DNA of 23,000 bases, taken from NCBI GenBank assembly GCA_036244855.1, contig BQKZ01001745.1, positions 41,583 through 64,582 of the forward strand, written 5' to 3'. Positions within the stretch are counted from its first letter, which is position 1, and each line of letters opens with the position of its first letter. The translations under genes were made by a program, and so were the position numbers. The stretch comes from Temnopleurus reevesii (taxonomy: Eukaryota > Echinodermata > Echinoidea > Temnopleuroida > Temnopleuridae). The notes beneath the pieces were generated by a model, which did not search any database, was not told the origin of the DNA, and worked only from the letters and a program-made list of their open reading frames with translations. This document shows, one piece after another, positions 1 to 9,339 of this stretch.

Positions 1-74
1 CATGAGCGTCAGAGCCTGGCGGATACCGGCGTTATATAAATATTCATATTATTATTATTATTATTATTATTATA
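1..74 (+). repeat. SINE-like 3' tail ending in (ATT)n
   Basis: The segment GAGCGTC...GGCGGATACCGGCG followed by a TTATATAAA-type stretch and a run of ATT (about 48-74) looks like the 3' end of a SINE with an ATT tail. A related segment lies on the other strand at 1721-1778 (GGCGGAAGCCGGCG, then CTATACAAGAGG). The 5' part is off the window. Confidence 0.5.
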
Positions 75-178
75 GGATCTTATGTGAACCCTCATTCACC
101 CACTAAATATCTTCTGTTATTTACAAGCATAGGATCTTATACTCACAACGTATCTTATATTACAACTCATTTACTCAC

Positions 179-280
179 ATATGATCTTGTGTACTGGCTC
201 ATCAGAGGGTTCGAGTCTGGAGCAATGATCTCAGTCAGAGCTTCTGTGACAGAGTTTGGAGGAGCAAAGTCTGGAAACCC
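179..280 (-). CDS. KYAT3: Kynurenine aminotransferase (KYAT3-like), coding exon 4
   Basis: A 102-nt exon (34 codons, phase 0 at both ends) with acceptor TTTGTATTACAG (ending at 281) and donor GTGAGTAAA (170-178). It starts GFPDFAPPNSVTEALTEI and ends SQYTRSY. It continues the NLGQ of exon 3 to give the family hallmark NLGQGFPDF; the Gly after NLGQ is Gly36 of human KYAT1, which contacts the substrate. The closing Gln-Tyr-Thr-Arg matches QYTK/QYTR of human KYAT1/KYAT3, with the Tyr equal to Tyr63, a residue of the active-site cleft contributed across the dimer. The next exon should begin with Gly (GHP or GYP in relatives) and is not found in 1-178, so the gene continues beyond the left edge. 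The window holds 110 codons of an enzyme usually about 420-450 residues long. Confidence 0.93.
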
Positions 281-450
281 CTGTAATACAAATATAACAG
301 CTTCAAATGAGGTGTGTGATAGTCACCAGATCTCAAATTATTGATTACTTAAACAAGAAATTATACAAGAAAGTTCACTTCGAGAATAAGGCTTCATGGT
401 ACAACAAGTTATCTTTCTTGGAAATGAAAGCGGTCCTGATAAGGACCTAT

Positions 451-613
451 CCACTCTTGATGTTTCGATGAGCATGTTCTCATCGTTTTCAAGAGAATGA
501 ACAAACTGATTTAACTTTTGCATTATTTATATAGAACTACTTGACACTACCGACTGCATGTTCTCATCATCTTCAGGAGAATGAGAATATGCTCATCAAA
601 CCATTGAGAGTGG
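451..613. repeat. Foldback element with nested direct and inverted repeats
   Basis: Arms 451-483 and 581-613 are inverted copies (28 of 33 bases by eye) around a 98-bp spacer. In addition 472-500 and 556-584 are direct copies (26 of 29), and 467-484 is itself a small perfect hairpin (GATGAG...CTCATC). It lies in KYAT intron 3. No transposase or clear target duplication is visible. Confidence 0.6.
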
Positions 614-813
614 ACGTTAGTGTGATTATGTAATGAGGGGTTATATAAATGTTGATTCCCGCTTGCTGGCACTGCTCCTCAAATAAAAAGAATATAAACA
701 TTTAAAAAATCTGGAATAAATTCTTTTCACTCGATAATCTGCTAATTATTTCAAGGAGCAGGGGCGGATCCAATACTTTGAAATAAATGGGGCCGATTGA
801 AAGCCCCCAGGGC

Positions 814-964
814 GGTGTTTAACCAAGATAAAAACGACTTTAAGTTCGACTGGTACCAGTTCTTGCGCTGAATGCGCGTAATAGTGTGAACAATTACGCA
901 CAAGAACTGATACCAGTCGAACGCAAAGTCGTTCTTAAAGTCTTTCTTATCTTGGTTAAACACC
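814..964. mobile_element. Palindromic MITE, copy 1
   Basis: A 151-bp near-palindrome. The termini GGTGTTTAACCAAGATA are perfectly inverted (17 of 17), and the inner arms (TTCGACTGGTACCAGTTCTT against its inverted partner at about 901-922) pair again after a 13-base length difference. A loop of about 30 bases sits at the centre. Another member is at 17124-17253. It is non-coding and sits in KYAT intron 3. Confidence 0.8.
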
Positions 965-1219
965 TCACTGGTCTTCAATATATCTAAAAGTGGAGGGAAC
1001 CGTTGCCGACCATTCGCTACCAATGGAGGGAGGGGAGGGGAAGAAAGATAACTGATACCCTGAAGTGTTCTTCTTATTATTCCTCCACGAGTGAAACCTT
1101 CAAGCAAGATTTCACTTTGCAAACAACCTTGTAAAACGCACTTTACATCTTCTATTATTAGTATTGTCATTAAATTGACATTCATTATTGTCATCTCTAT
1201 TACTGTGTTTATCATTTAT

Positions 1220-1256
1220 GGTAGTAGTAGTAGTAGTAGTAGCAGCAGTAGTAGTA
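1220..1256 (+). repeat. (GTA)n microsatellite
   Basis: About twelve trinucleotide units, mostly GTA with a central AGC interruption, in KYAT intron 3. Confidence 0.95.
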
Positions 1257-1351
1257 TTGTAATCATTGTTTATCTTTTTTTTACCAAGAAGGAATTAACA
1301 TGATGACTCTGATTGCAATGAGTATTATTAGATGAGTGTGTTCTTACTCAC

Positions 1352-1403
1352 CTGACCAAGGTTGATAGCTTTCTCCTCTGTAGCAAGATTCACAAACTCA
1401 ACC
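1352..1403 (-). CDS. KYAT3: Kynurenine aminotransferase (KYAT3-like), coding exon 3
   Basis: A 52-nt exon bounded by a good acceptor (TTTCTCTGCAG ending at 1404) and a consensus donor (GTGAGTAAG, 1343-1351). The first base completes the Trp codon begun in exon 2, then it reads VEFVNLATEEKAINLGQ. This aligns residue by residue with human KYAT1 VEFVKLASEHDVVNLGQ. The final NLGQ precedes the GFPDF motif encoded by the next exon, so the order along the minus strand is exact. Phase in is 2 and phase out is 0. The segment forms the first helix and strand of the fold-type I aminotransferase, leading to the substrate-binding glycine. Family membership is clear from the sequence. The full enzyme cannot be checked because the catalytic lysine exon lies outside the window. 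Confidence 0.93.
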
Positions 1404-1720
1404 CTGCAGAGAAATATGTAAAGACACACCTTGATTCAAATGTGCTTGTACCACTCAAACTGTTTTCATATTGAAAATATGATTAAAGCTTGAAATAAGA
1501 TTGCAAAAATTTCTTATCTTGTAATTACTTGATTAGTAACCAATTTTGTTAGTATTTCATTGATGAATCTTTGTAGAGTACTTGACAAATGACTACTTCT
1601 GGGTATTAAATGCTTTAGAGTTGACCCTTAGGTCTTAATCTAACTTAGAATACAAAAAAAATATTGAGTGGCACAAGATTTTAATGAACACATAGAGAAT
1701 AACATGTCAAGACAGTTATG

Positions 1721-1778
1721 ATGATGGCCTCTTGTATAGCGCCGGCTTCCGCCACAGTTGGGAACTCATGGCGCTCAA
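1721..1778 (-). repeat. SINE-like 3' tail fragment, inverted
   Basis: On the minus strand it reads GAGCGCCATGAG, then GTGGCGGAAGCCGGCG, then CTATACAAG, closely following the tail at 1-60. It lies in KYAT intron 2. The remainder of that intron (1404-1720 and 1779-2560) shows no gene or recognisable repeat. Confidence 0.4.
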
Positions 1779-2570
1779 ATTACTCAAAATAATGTGTCAC
1801 AGATTTAAATGTCCTAATCAGTGCTATATGGTTTATCTTTCAGTCCAAGTTATGCTTCTACTTCGTGAACTTCTCTAACAAAATTAAAGGTTTATGTATG
1901 AACAGCTAAAAGTTAAGACAAAATGTCACTTTACAAAGTCTGATGGGTCTCTTTAGGCCCCTACTAATATTAAATACTGATTTTGCTGAATATTTGAAGA
2001 ACTGAGTTGTCCTTTTTTCAGATATACAACTAGATGAGTTTCTCTGATATTTCTTTCATTAATCTTGTCATAAAACAAATATCAAAGCAATGTTCTTTCC
2101 CTAAAACTGTGTTAGTCTAACAATATAAAACTTTGATCTGATGTGGATAGGATGTAATTAAAAAGAAAAAACACTCTTCTTACAAAAAACATATGTTAGG
2201 AAATTCCTATTAGAGGGAGCATACTTCATTACCGATTCACCTTTGAAAAGTGACAGCGTGTTGATCTTATCAACCTACTGTAATCTTCACAAAGACAATA
2301 GGAAAACATTGGAGAACCAATGCGAACAAACTTGAGAAACCCTCTTTCAAAAGTCTATGTTGTAAATTTCACACTTCTCAGTATTCACGCTCTCTAAATT
2401 GTAACCACGTAATCATGACAAATATCCAATTACATTTTTAAACTTCTAACCTCTATTTGTTGATAAGCATACACAAACCATAAAAACTTCACAGAACGTT
2501 CATTTTAAAACAATCTGGAAGGAAAAAGAAAATGTTTATCTCTCTTTCTCTTTCTCTTCCAGATACTCAC

Positions 2571-2635
2571 CACACACTGCCCTCTAAGCCCTTGAGATGT
2601 GCAGCTGGTTGGAGTTTACTGGATGCCATGGTTTC
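2571..2635 (-). CDS. KYAT3: Kynurenine aminotransferase (KYAT3-like), coding exon 2
   Basis: A 65-nt exon with acceptor CAG at 2636-2638 and strong donor GTGAGTATCT (2561-2570). It encodes Glu-Thr and then MASSKLQPAAHLKGLEGSV plus the first two bases of a Trp codon. Joined to exon 3 it gives KGLEGSVWVEF, which matches the N-terminal segment of human KYAT1 (DGIDYNPWVEF) and KYAT3 (EGLDSNVWIEF). The Trp split over the junction corresponds to Trp18 of human KYAT1, an aromatic residue of the substrate pocket. The internal ATG at 2627-2629 sits in GAAACCATGG, a near-ideal initiation context, and could start a leaderless cytosolic form. Intron 1 to the upstream exon is about 6.7 kb and full of transposon-derived repeats. 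Exon phase enters at 0 and leaves at 2. The choice between KYAT1 and KYAT3 orthology cannot be settled from this short part. Confidence 0.85.
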
Positions 2636-2764
2636 CTGTTCGACAAAATTGAACATATATGTTATGTTATACAAGGTATGTTATATTTTCCATTACATTT
2701 CCGTTTTCTCTTAGTGTCAATCTAGTCATGCAAATCTTCTGTGTGCTCCTTCTTCCATTGACAG

Positions 2765-2999
2765 TATAAGTGTGGCTCGGTGGTAGATCGATTGCCCCAT
2801 GAACCGTTGAACGGGAGCTTGTGGGTTCGATCCCCGGCAGAGTCTTACCAAAGACTTAACAATGGCACCATCTACTTTCTTGCCAGGTGCTAAGCATTGA
2901 AGAATGGAGAAGGGTAATGATCACTTTTAACAGGGCCCGCTAGGAGAACAGCTTACCAGTGAAAGTACTTACCCTGGGTAATATGATATATTATTAATA
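2765..2999 (+). mobile_element. tRNA-derived SINE with pol III A and B boxes
   Basis: The head has an A box at 2773-2783 (TGGCTCGGTGG, one mismatch to consensus) and a perfect B box at 2824-2834 (GGTTCGATCCC), 40 bases apart as in a tRNA gene. A body of about 150 bases unrelated to tRNA follows, then a TGGGTAATATGATATATTATT tail. The 5' region cannot be folded into a complete tRNA with a proper acceptor stem, so it is called a SINE. It lies in KYAT intron 1, about 130 bases upstream of exon 2. Confidence 0.75.
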
Positions 3000-3164
3000 T
3001 CTTTTTCATTACTCTACTTGACACTAAGCGGCAGATTTTGTTATTTTTTTCTTTAACGATGCATGATCATTGAAATGCTGCAAAGTAATGCAAGGGTCAT
3101 ATAAAATCAACGGCCATTATGAAAACAAATTTTAAAAAATCTTTAAAATCTAGAACGCATAGAT

Positions 3165-3290
3165 TGGGAAAGATGGCGCTTACCTACTTTGTGAGCTGCA
3201 GTAAAAATATTACCATAACGCAGTATTCAATAGCCAATTAGAGCATGTTCATAGTATATTTGAATGAATTAGACCCATAAATAGCTTACT
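3165..3290 (+). repeat. Dispersed repeat family A, copy 1
   Basis: This segment (ATGGCGCTT..., GAGCTGCAGTAAAAATATTACC, TAGAGCATGTTCATAGT) is repeated in inverse orientation at about 10010-10145. The relation is clear by eye over roughly 100 bases. Ends and class are not determined. Confidence 0.6.
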
Positions 3291-5256
3291 TAGCTGGGGA
3301 AAAAATGATGACGTGTGTCACTTTCTTCAACAGCACATTGTCTAAAGTCCAAGAGTGAATATGAATTCACCTCCACAAAGAATACCACCAGAAATTCAAT
3401 TAATATTGCCCAGTTACACCTGCGGTTCTGTCATTTGGTGCTCCGTAAGAATAACAGCTGATTGGCACTTTTAAACTAAAATAATTAGCCAGATATATGT
3501 ACTTGCGAAAATCTTCTAATTTCGTACACAGTTTAAAGAAATATGTGAATACATAAGCTCGTTTCACATCAATTCTTGCATCCTGACTATTTTAATTTCC
3601 CTAGTCAGAATTGATTAATCTTTCAAGAACCAACAAGCAAAAGTAAAGGTCATAGTGTGGAAGATTACTATAAAATGGAAGAGAATCACACACATTACAC
3701 ATAAATAAGAATTGAGTTTCTAACAGCAAACATGGTCAAGAAAAAATGAACTTATAAATCCAATTGAAATAATAAAAACCAAATAATAGTAAATAAAATG
3801 TTCTATTATGACCATCATAGCAGTGTATGACTAGGCAATATTAGCATAATAATTTCAATTCTAATTTCCCCAAAAAATATCTTGAGTTTATATACATTTA
3901 AATGACAATTAAGTTATAATATTTCATAAGCATTATATAAAGACGTCATAAGATAAAGTGCAAGTCAGTGTTTGCTTACTGTTATCACTATAAAAGTGAG
4001 ATCAATAGGGTCATACATGTAGTGAAATCACTGAACCATCTCTATCGTTCTGATCTTTTACATTATAACAGGTAGTGTACCAATTCCACTGTACAAATAG
4101 ATCAATGCAAAACATACGCATACATGTCAACCATCCTGATTTTTCCCAGGTCAGCGCATGTCATTTTAGGGTCGTTAGGTAGTACAGTAAACAAAACATT
4201 TCACGCTTAAGCATATCAGGGTAGAATGAATAACAGTTTTTCTGATTTTTTTTCAGATGAGCAGATTTAATCAATACCAGATTTTCTGGCCAACACCCAG
4301 TCTTTTGACTTTATAAAGCACAAAAGACTGTTGGCTATCAAAGCTCTAAGAAAAAATACATATCTCCATTCATCTGAGAAATTACAAAGGGTAAATTTTA
4401 TTCTCCTGCATTACATCATTCTACAGTGAATTATTATTATTTTTATTACTTTTCTGCATTTGTTACAATTTCCAATGCTATCTGTATTCTATGTATTGTT
4501 GATGTTTATATAGTTTGTTTATATTGCATTATTTGAATGCAAAGATCAACGCATATCAAAAGCAAATAGGATCTGGCAGTACAAACAATAGTTGCATTAT
4601 ATTCAGCAAAATAACTGCAAAGATTGCTTGCAAATCTACATGTAGCTTGCTGGTATGAAAAAAAAAACAATGTTCCATGTTTCAAACTGAGCATTGACGT
4701 GGCATTGATTGTGACCATACGGCACAGACTGAAGTGAGCTCTTTGTCCATGAGTACAATGTACATTGTATGTGAATACATGTATGTATCATATTGTGTAC
4801 ATCCAGTGAGCCGAGAAGAAAGCAGACATGTTTCTAAATCTACCCATCAAGGTACACCTCTATGATCTACATTCTTCCAGACACAAACATCTTGTCAGCG
4901 AGAAAGAGCGAGAGAATCGAAGAATGATAATGATCCATGTTGTTACTAATACTAGGTACAGAAACTTAGTTGTCAGAACATACTTGTACAGTCCAGATCA
5001 AGTAATTAATGAGAAATCAAAGGTGAAAGAGAACATACCTGTTTTTCCTGACTCTCTATTCCACAAAGTGGCTCAAACTGAGGAAGTGTCTAATCATGAA
5101 GAGCTTGTGAGCAAAGTACAGATTTGTGCAGGTCAGCCTCTGTCTGTCTGTCTGTCAAGACAGGGGGCGTGTCCTTTGTTTGTCTACCAGCTAGTCTGCA
5201 AACACAGACCTAGTTGGGTGATTACCATGCATTCTGGTGCTGAGGCTGACGAAATT
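3291..5256. other. KYAT intron 1 stretch without recognisable gene
   Basis: AT-rich intronic sequence. The only long open frame (4828-5298, plus strand, 156 codons) has no motif I recognise, and its last codons run into a MITE, so it is not called a gene. No repeat pairing with the rest of the window was noticed here. Confidence 0.5.
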
Positions 5257-5488
5257 GGCAGGTTTACAAATGGATGTAATTTTTATGCATACCTTTAACA
5301 TAGAGGTTGTTCTTTAAAACAACCCTAAAGCTTGCACAAGGCTTGCCTGACATAGCAACAAGTAATGTCTGCAAACTGGATTCCAAGTATTGTAGTCTTA
5401 TTATTATCAAACGGTTTAAGGAATACCACGTAACTATGTTCGATAGCAAGAAATGCACATAAATTTGTACGTCATAAGGAAACCCGCC
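5257..5488 (+). mobile_element. TA-flanked MITE family B, copy 1
   Basis: A 232-bp element with ends GGCAGGTTTAC and, inverted at the right, GGCGGGTTT. A highly similar copy in opposite orientation is at 21428-21643. Shared blocks include TTATGCATACCTTTAAC, GACATAGCAACAA, CAAACTGGATT, AGTCTTATTATTATCAAA and AGCAAGAAATGCACA. The right flank is TA; the left flank has drifted to TT. It is non-coding and lies in KYAT intron 1. Confidence 0.8.
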
Positions 5489-5840
5489 TATTAATCTGGG
5501 ACTGGGGAGTATACTAGTACAGTGTACAGAGCTTTGCATGTACCAGTTCACCTGCTCAGGCAACCAAAATTCATTGGTTTTTCACCAACCCTAAAATGGC
5601 CATGAAGTTTTAACTTTCTTCTTCCTTTTGTCAAATTCATACCTTTTTTCTAAAATGGTACAAACCATCCAGAATGTAATTTTTGTTAGGAATATATATT
5701 CTGTTTTATTAGTTGTAAGCTGTTAGTGCTATAAATGCCAAGAACAATTTAGTGATAGTCTTGTGATCCCGTTATTACGAGGTAAATAAAATATTTTGTC
5801 TTGCAATGTACACTGGGGTGCGACATATTGTAGCCATTAA

Positions 5841-6430
5841 CGGGAAACCCACCCCTGGAATTATCGTGCTCTCATTGAATAAGGACAAATCAGATGAACT
5901 GTGAAAATTTAAGCAAAATCGGACAGCCCATTCAAAAGAGTCTAATTTTCAAAGTCATATGATAAGATATCATGATCCTTGCCGCTTGGGATCCGTCAGA
6001 TAACATTGTTGGAATCTGTGACGTCATGTTGGACAATTAACTTCTCATTCACTCTGTATACAAAATTTTAAATTTTCATCTTTTTCAGAAAAGTCAACTA
6101 AATTTTGGTTTTCATCTTGAGTATCATTCCTCCATTGATTCTGCATGTATTTTGAGAAGAATCATGTTTTACATGTAATTACACTGTACTCTATTTTTAA
6201 AAATTCTATGTACAAAGTGAATGAGAAGCTGTGCAACATGACATCACAGATTCCATTTAATTTGCCGACCACACGGATCCCCACCAGCGGCAGTGATCGT
6301 CATATCTGCCTGTATTTGAAAATTCATAACTATCAGAACGGATTGTCAGATTTTACTCAAATTTTCAGTTTGTTCATCTGAATTTTCTTTATTTAATGAA
6401 AGCACAATAATTCCAGGCTTTGGTTCCCCT
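5841..6430. mobile_element. 590-bp long-inverted-repeat (foldback) element, TTAA-associated
   Basis: The left arm, about 5841-6110, is the imperfect reverse complement of the right arm, about 6140-6430, with a short centre. Matching landmarks are CCTGGAATTAT, CAGATGAAC, GATCCGT, GGAATCTGTGA(C/T)GTCATGTTG and CTTCTCATTCACT. The left terminus follows TTAA (5837-5840); the right end reads GGTTCCCCTTTAC, one base from TTAA. A single-arm relative is at 8875-9225. The open frame at 6145-6381 lies inside an arm and is not a gene. Confidence 0.8.
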
Positions 6431-6472
6431 TTACATTTTATTACGTTGGAGTTACATTTTATTACGTTGGAG
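6431..6472 (+). repeat. 21-bp tandem duplication
   Basis: Two exact 21-bp units (TTACATTTTATTACG..., 6431-6451 and 6452-6472) with a partial third, directly at the right end of the foldback element. It may have duplicated the element's junction. Confidence 0.9.
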
Positions 6473-6580
6473 TTACTTTTTATTTGAGGCAGCACTAAAT
6501 TAACTGACTGCAATACAAACTAGAACCAAGTCTGTCTCCAACCAGACTGACTGCTCTTGATCCCTTATTCTGAGACTTAA

Positions 6581-7314
6581 CCCTAACTAGGCCGGGCTAT
6601 TTTGAGAGTTCTCATAGCCTTCTGTTCTCGGCCGTCGATCGCGCTATCGCCGCAAAAATTTGCACGCGAGTAAAGTATCGTGTAAACTACAAATTTGCAT
6701 CATCAGATTTTTGAAAAAATACACTGTTTATTTTTAATAAATTAATTATGCTAATTTATGCATATAACTACATTTTGCTCTCTAAATCACAAAATACTAG
6801 TGATAGCAAGCTAATTTTTGGTATAAGTATTCCTGGTATTATATAAAACGCATAAAAAAAATTGCACTGGCAAATTTAATTTCTTATGTTTTTTATTGTT
6901 TTTTCAATTTCTTATGTATTTCATTGTTTTTTTTACCTTTTGTTTTCTATTGTTTTTTGGGCACACTTTATTACAAATATTTTTTCAAGCATAATTATGC
7001 TAAAATGAATTGATTTCAGCAAATGAAAGCAAAAATATGAATTTTTAAGTGAATTAATTGAAAAAACACAATTTGCATTGACTTTGTACACAAAATCACG
7101 TTTTGGAGCAGTTTTGAGGCTGACATGCGTGTATAAAATGTTATGTAACGTCGAAACGGTAAGTCCGATTTCCGTGAAAATGGTCTTAAAAGTTGAGGGA
7201 AACTTGAAAGAAAAAAGTCAGCAAGTCGCGTTATCAGAAATTTCGCGCGGCGAAACTATCGCGAAATCTGTTGAGGGGGGGCCTCCGAGGCCCCGCCCCC
7301 CGGCCTAGTTAGGG
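6581..7314. mobile_element. 734-bp TTAA element (piggyBac-type ends), non-autonomous, family C copy 1
   Basis: Perfect 16-bp terminal inverted repeats CCCTAACTAGGCCGGG at 6581-6596 and 7299-7314, each bordered by TTAA (6577-6580 and 7315-7318). TTAA target duplication with CC-starting ends is the piggyBac pattern. The interior is AT-rich with runs of T, and its frames (for example 7078-7308) encode nothing recognisable as a transposase. Sub-terminal sequence (CGGCCGTCGATCGCG..., AAATTTGCACGCGAGTA) is shared with 12033-12860. Confidence 0.85.
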
Positions 7315-7621
7315 TTAAACTGCATAGCTAGATCATGCTGCAGCCTAGCTGGCTCTTACTACTCCTGACAAACTTAACTTGGACATTCTTATAGTTTCCC
7401 GTCCAACATTTTTTCATAACATTAATTTCTTTGAGACAATTCCAAACACAATTCCATAGTAAATAATCATCAAATGTAAGAAATCTTAGAAGACAGTGTG
7501 GTCATTAATTATTGAAGAAACCTAGAACATTTTGACAAGTTTGACAATGAAATTTCTTGACAATGTGCATTAGAATAGAAACAACAGTTGCACAATGAGA
7601 ACAAGTGAAACGCCGCCTGGC

Positions 7622-8277
7622 AGTCTCGCCTGCATTGCGCGATTTGTAAATTGTAGCAATATGCTTTTGACATATTTTTATAAAGATGATTCAAGTTTGA
7701 TGAGAATTAGGCAAGGGATTTTAAAATAAGAGCCAAGGTTAAGATTTCAGAAATTTGACCCAAGATGACCTTTGACCTCGATCATGACCCGAGAAGTGCT
7801 CTGCATTATTTGGGCTACCAAATGGACCTACATGTATTGTGCAAGTTTAATGAAAATCGGGCAAGGGGTTTTGAAATAAAAGCCAAGGTTAAGTTTTCAG
7901 GTTAAGATTTTGGAAATTTGCCCTTAGATGACCTTTGACCTTGATTATGACCTGAAAATTGCTCTGCGCTATTTGGGCTACCAAATAGACCTATTGTGCA
8001 AGTTTGATGAAAATCGGGCAAGGGGTTTTGAAATGAGAGCCAAGGTTAAGTTTTCAGGTTAAGATTTCGGAAATTTGACCTCAGATGACCTTTGACCTCG
8101 ATTATGACCTGAAAATTGCTCTGCACTATTTGGGCTACCCAATGGACCTATTGTGCAAGTTTGATGAAAATCGGGCAAGGGGTTTTTGATTTATAGCAAT
8201 TCTAAATTGTTGACGCCGTCGCTGCCGCCGTCGGAAAAAGCGGCGCCTATGTCTCGATTCTGCTACGCAGGCGAGAC
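7622..8277. mobile_element. TIR element carrying a 160-bp internal tandem array
   Basis: The termini are exact inverted copies, GTCTCGCCTGC at 7624-7634 and GCAGGCGAGAC at the right end (about 8267-8277). Inside the left end TTGTAAATTGTAGCAAT pairs loosely with ATAGCAATTCTAAATTGTT near 8193-8211. The interior, about 7690-8190, has three tandem units of about 157-163 bp, each with GCCAAGGTTAAG, TGACCTTTGACC, TTTGGGCTACC, TTGTGCAAGTTT and AATCGGGCAAGGGG. There is a CG-rich block near the right end (8213-8250). No transposase is encoded. It lies in KYAT intron 1, antisense or sense not determined. Confidence 0.8.
7766..8098. promoter_or_regulatory. Array of three perfect DR1 nuclear-receptor motifs
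   Basis: TGACCTTTGACCT, the complement of AGGTCAAAGGTCA, occurs exactly at 7766-7778, 7929-7941 and 8086-8098, once per tandem unit. Each is followed seven bases later by another half site (TGACC), and the third unit has an extra half site upstream. DR1 is the classic site for RXR heterodimers, HNF4 and COUP-TF. The motif match is direct; any regulatory activity is inference. Confidence 0.55.
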
Positions 8278-8569
8278 AAAAATAGAAAATATCTAGGAAA
8301 GAGAAAAAGATCTACTAAATAATAGATGAACAGAAGTTTCTGAATTTGCCACATGTAGGCATTCCATGAAGTTTCATGAATTCAAGTTTCTTGTTCTCTA
8401 TCCAGTAAGAATCTCAGAGGAGACAGACCTCGTGGATGGTGTTGTGTTTCAAATAATTTTTATAAATTGTCATACATGTATACATATAGCATTTCGTTTT
8501 GTATATATTCATTATTGTAACTTATTTATTCACCTTTTTGGGCAATTTTGGGGTGTACTTAAATTTCCA

Positions 8570-8779
8570 TCTTAACTAGGAGGGCCAATACGTTGGTCCT
8601 CATTCCATTTAGATTTCCTGAATTTGTTCACTGTACTGTACATCAATTCTATGTGTTTTACTCTGTGATTTGTAATTTACATTTGTAATTATTTGTATAG
8701 AAATTTGTAAATATAAAATTTTGTAAATATTGTAAGTGGAAATAAAATAAATTCAATTCAATTCAATTCAATTCAATTA
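8570..8779 (+). mobile_element. LINE-like 3' end with (AATTC)n tail
   Basis: The segment has a small hairpin-prone stretch (AGGAGGGCCAATACGTTGGTCCT), then AT-rich sequence ending GGAAATAAAATAAATTCAATTC and a six-fold AATTC run (about 8746-8779). This resembles the 3' untranslated end of CR1/L2-type non-LTR retrotransposons with a short tandem tail. No reverse-transcriptase frame is upstream, so it is a 5'-truncated remnant if correct. Confidence 0.4.
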
Positions 8780-8874
8780 GTTTGAAGTCTAAAGTGATAA
8801 CAGGTCACCAATGAATTCTGACTTGCAATGCACATATTGACGTGTCAGAATGATTTAATTATTAAAAACTTTAA

Positions 8875-9225
8875 GGAGCAAGCTAAATGCCAGTTTTCGG
8901 TTGGAGTATGGCATTTCTGAATTGATTGTGCATGTATTTTGAGAAGAATGATGTTGCAACCTTACTCTAAATTTTACATTAATCCAATTTCAAATATTCT
9001 ATGTACACACAGTGAATGAGGGGTTGTCCGACATGACGTCACAGATTCCGTTGATGTTGCCGAGTGCACGGATCCCAATGAGCGGCAGTGATCGTTAAAT
9101 CTCTGTGAATTTGACAATTTATTACTTTTGAACGGGTTGTCTGATTTTGCTCAAATTTTCAGAGTTTTTTCATCTGGTTTTTCTTCATTCAATGAGAGCA
9201 TCATAATTCCAGGGTTGGTTCCCCT
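8875..9225 (+). mobile_element. Relative of the TTAA foldback element, mostly one arm
   Basis: From about 8925 it follows the right arm of the 5841-6430 element (GCATGTATTTTGAGAAGAAT, ACATGACGTCACAGATTCC, GAGCGGCAGTGATCGT, ATAATTCCAGGGTTGGTTCCCC). TTAA lies on both sides (8871-8874 and 9226-9229). The left arm is short or deleted. Confidence 0.7.
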
Positions 9226-9339
9226 TTAACCCAAGTCGAAGTCATATAGACCACCACTGAAAAGACTGGGTATAAATAATGATTGCTTAGTCCAGGGTCA
9301 ACTTAAATCCCAATATACACCTAATAATCTTAAACTTAC

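Noticed and set aside
208..218. B-box-like GGTTCGAGTCT suggesting a tRNA or SINE
   Set aside because: It lies inside KYAT exon 4, whose translation and splice sites explain the sequence, and no A box is at the right distance.
751..1215. 154-codon minus-strand frame
   Set aside because: It spans the palindromic MITE at 814-964 and reads through both arms; it lies between KYAT exons 3 and 4 in intron sequence.
4828..5298. 156-codon plus-strand open frame in KYAT intron 1
   Set aside because: No recognisable domain. Its last dozen codons come from a MITE whose other copy produces the same ending (FTN-C-FYAYL) by chance. No clear splice sites.
7078..7308. 76-codon frame ending in a Pro/Arg-rich stretch
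   Set aside because: It lies inside the TTAA element and ends in the GC-rich sub-terminal repeat; it does not resemble a transposase.
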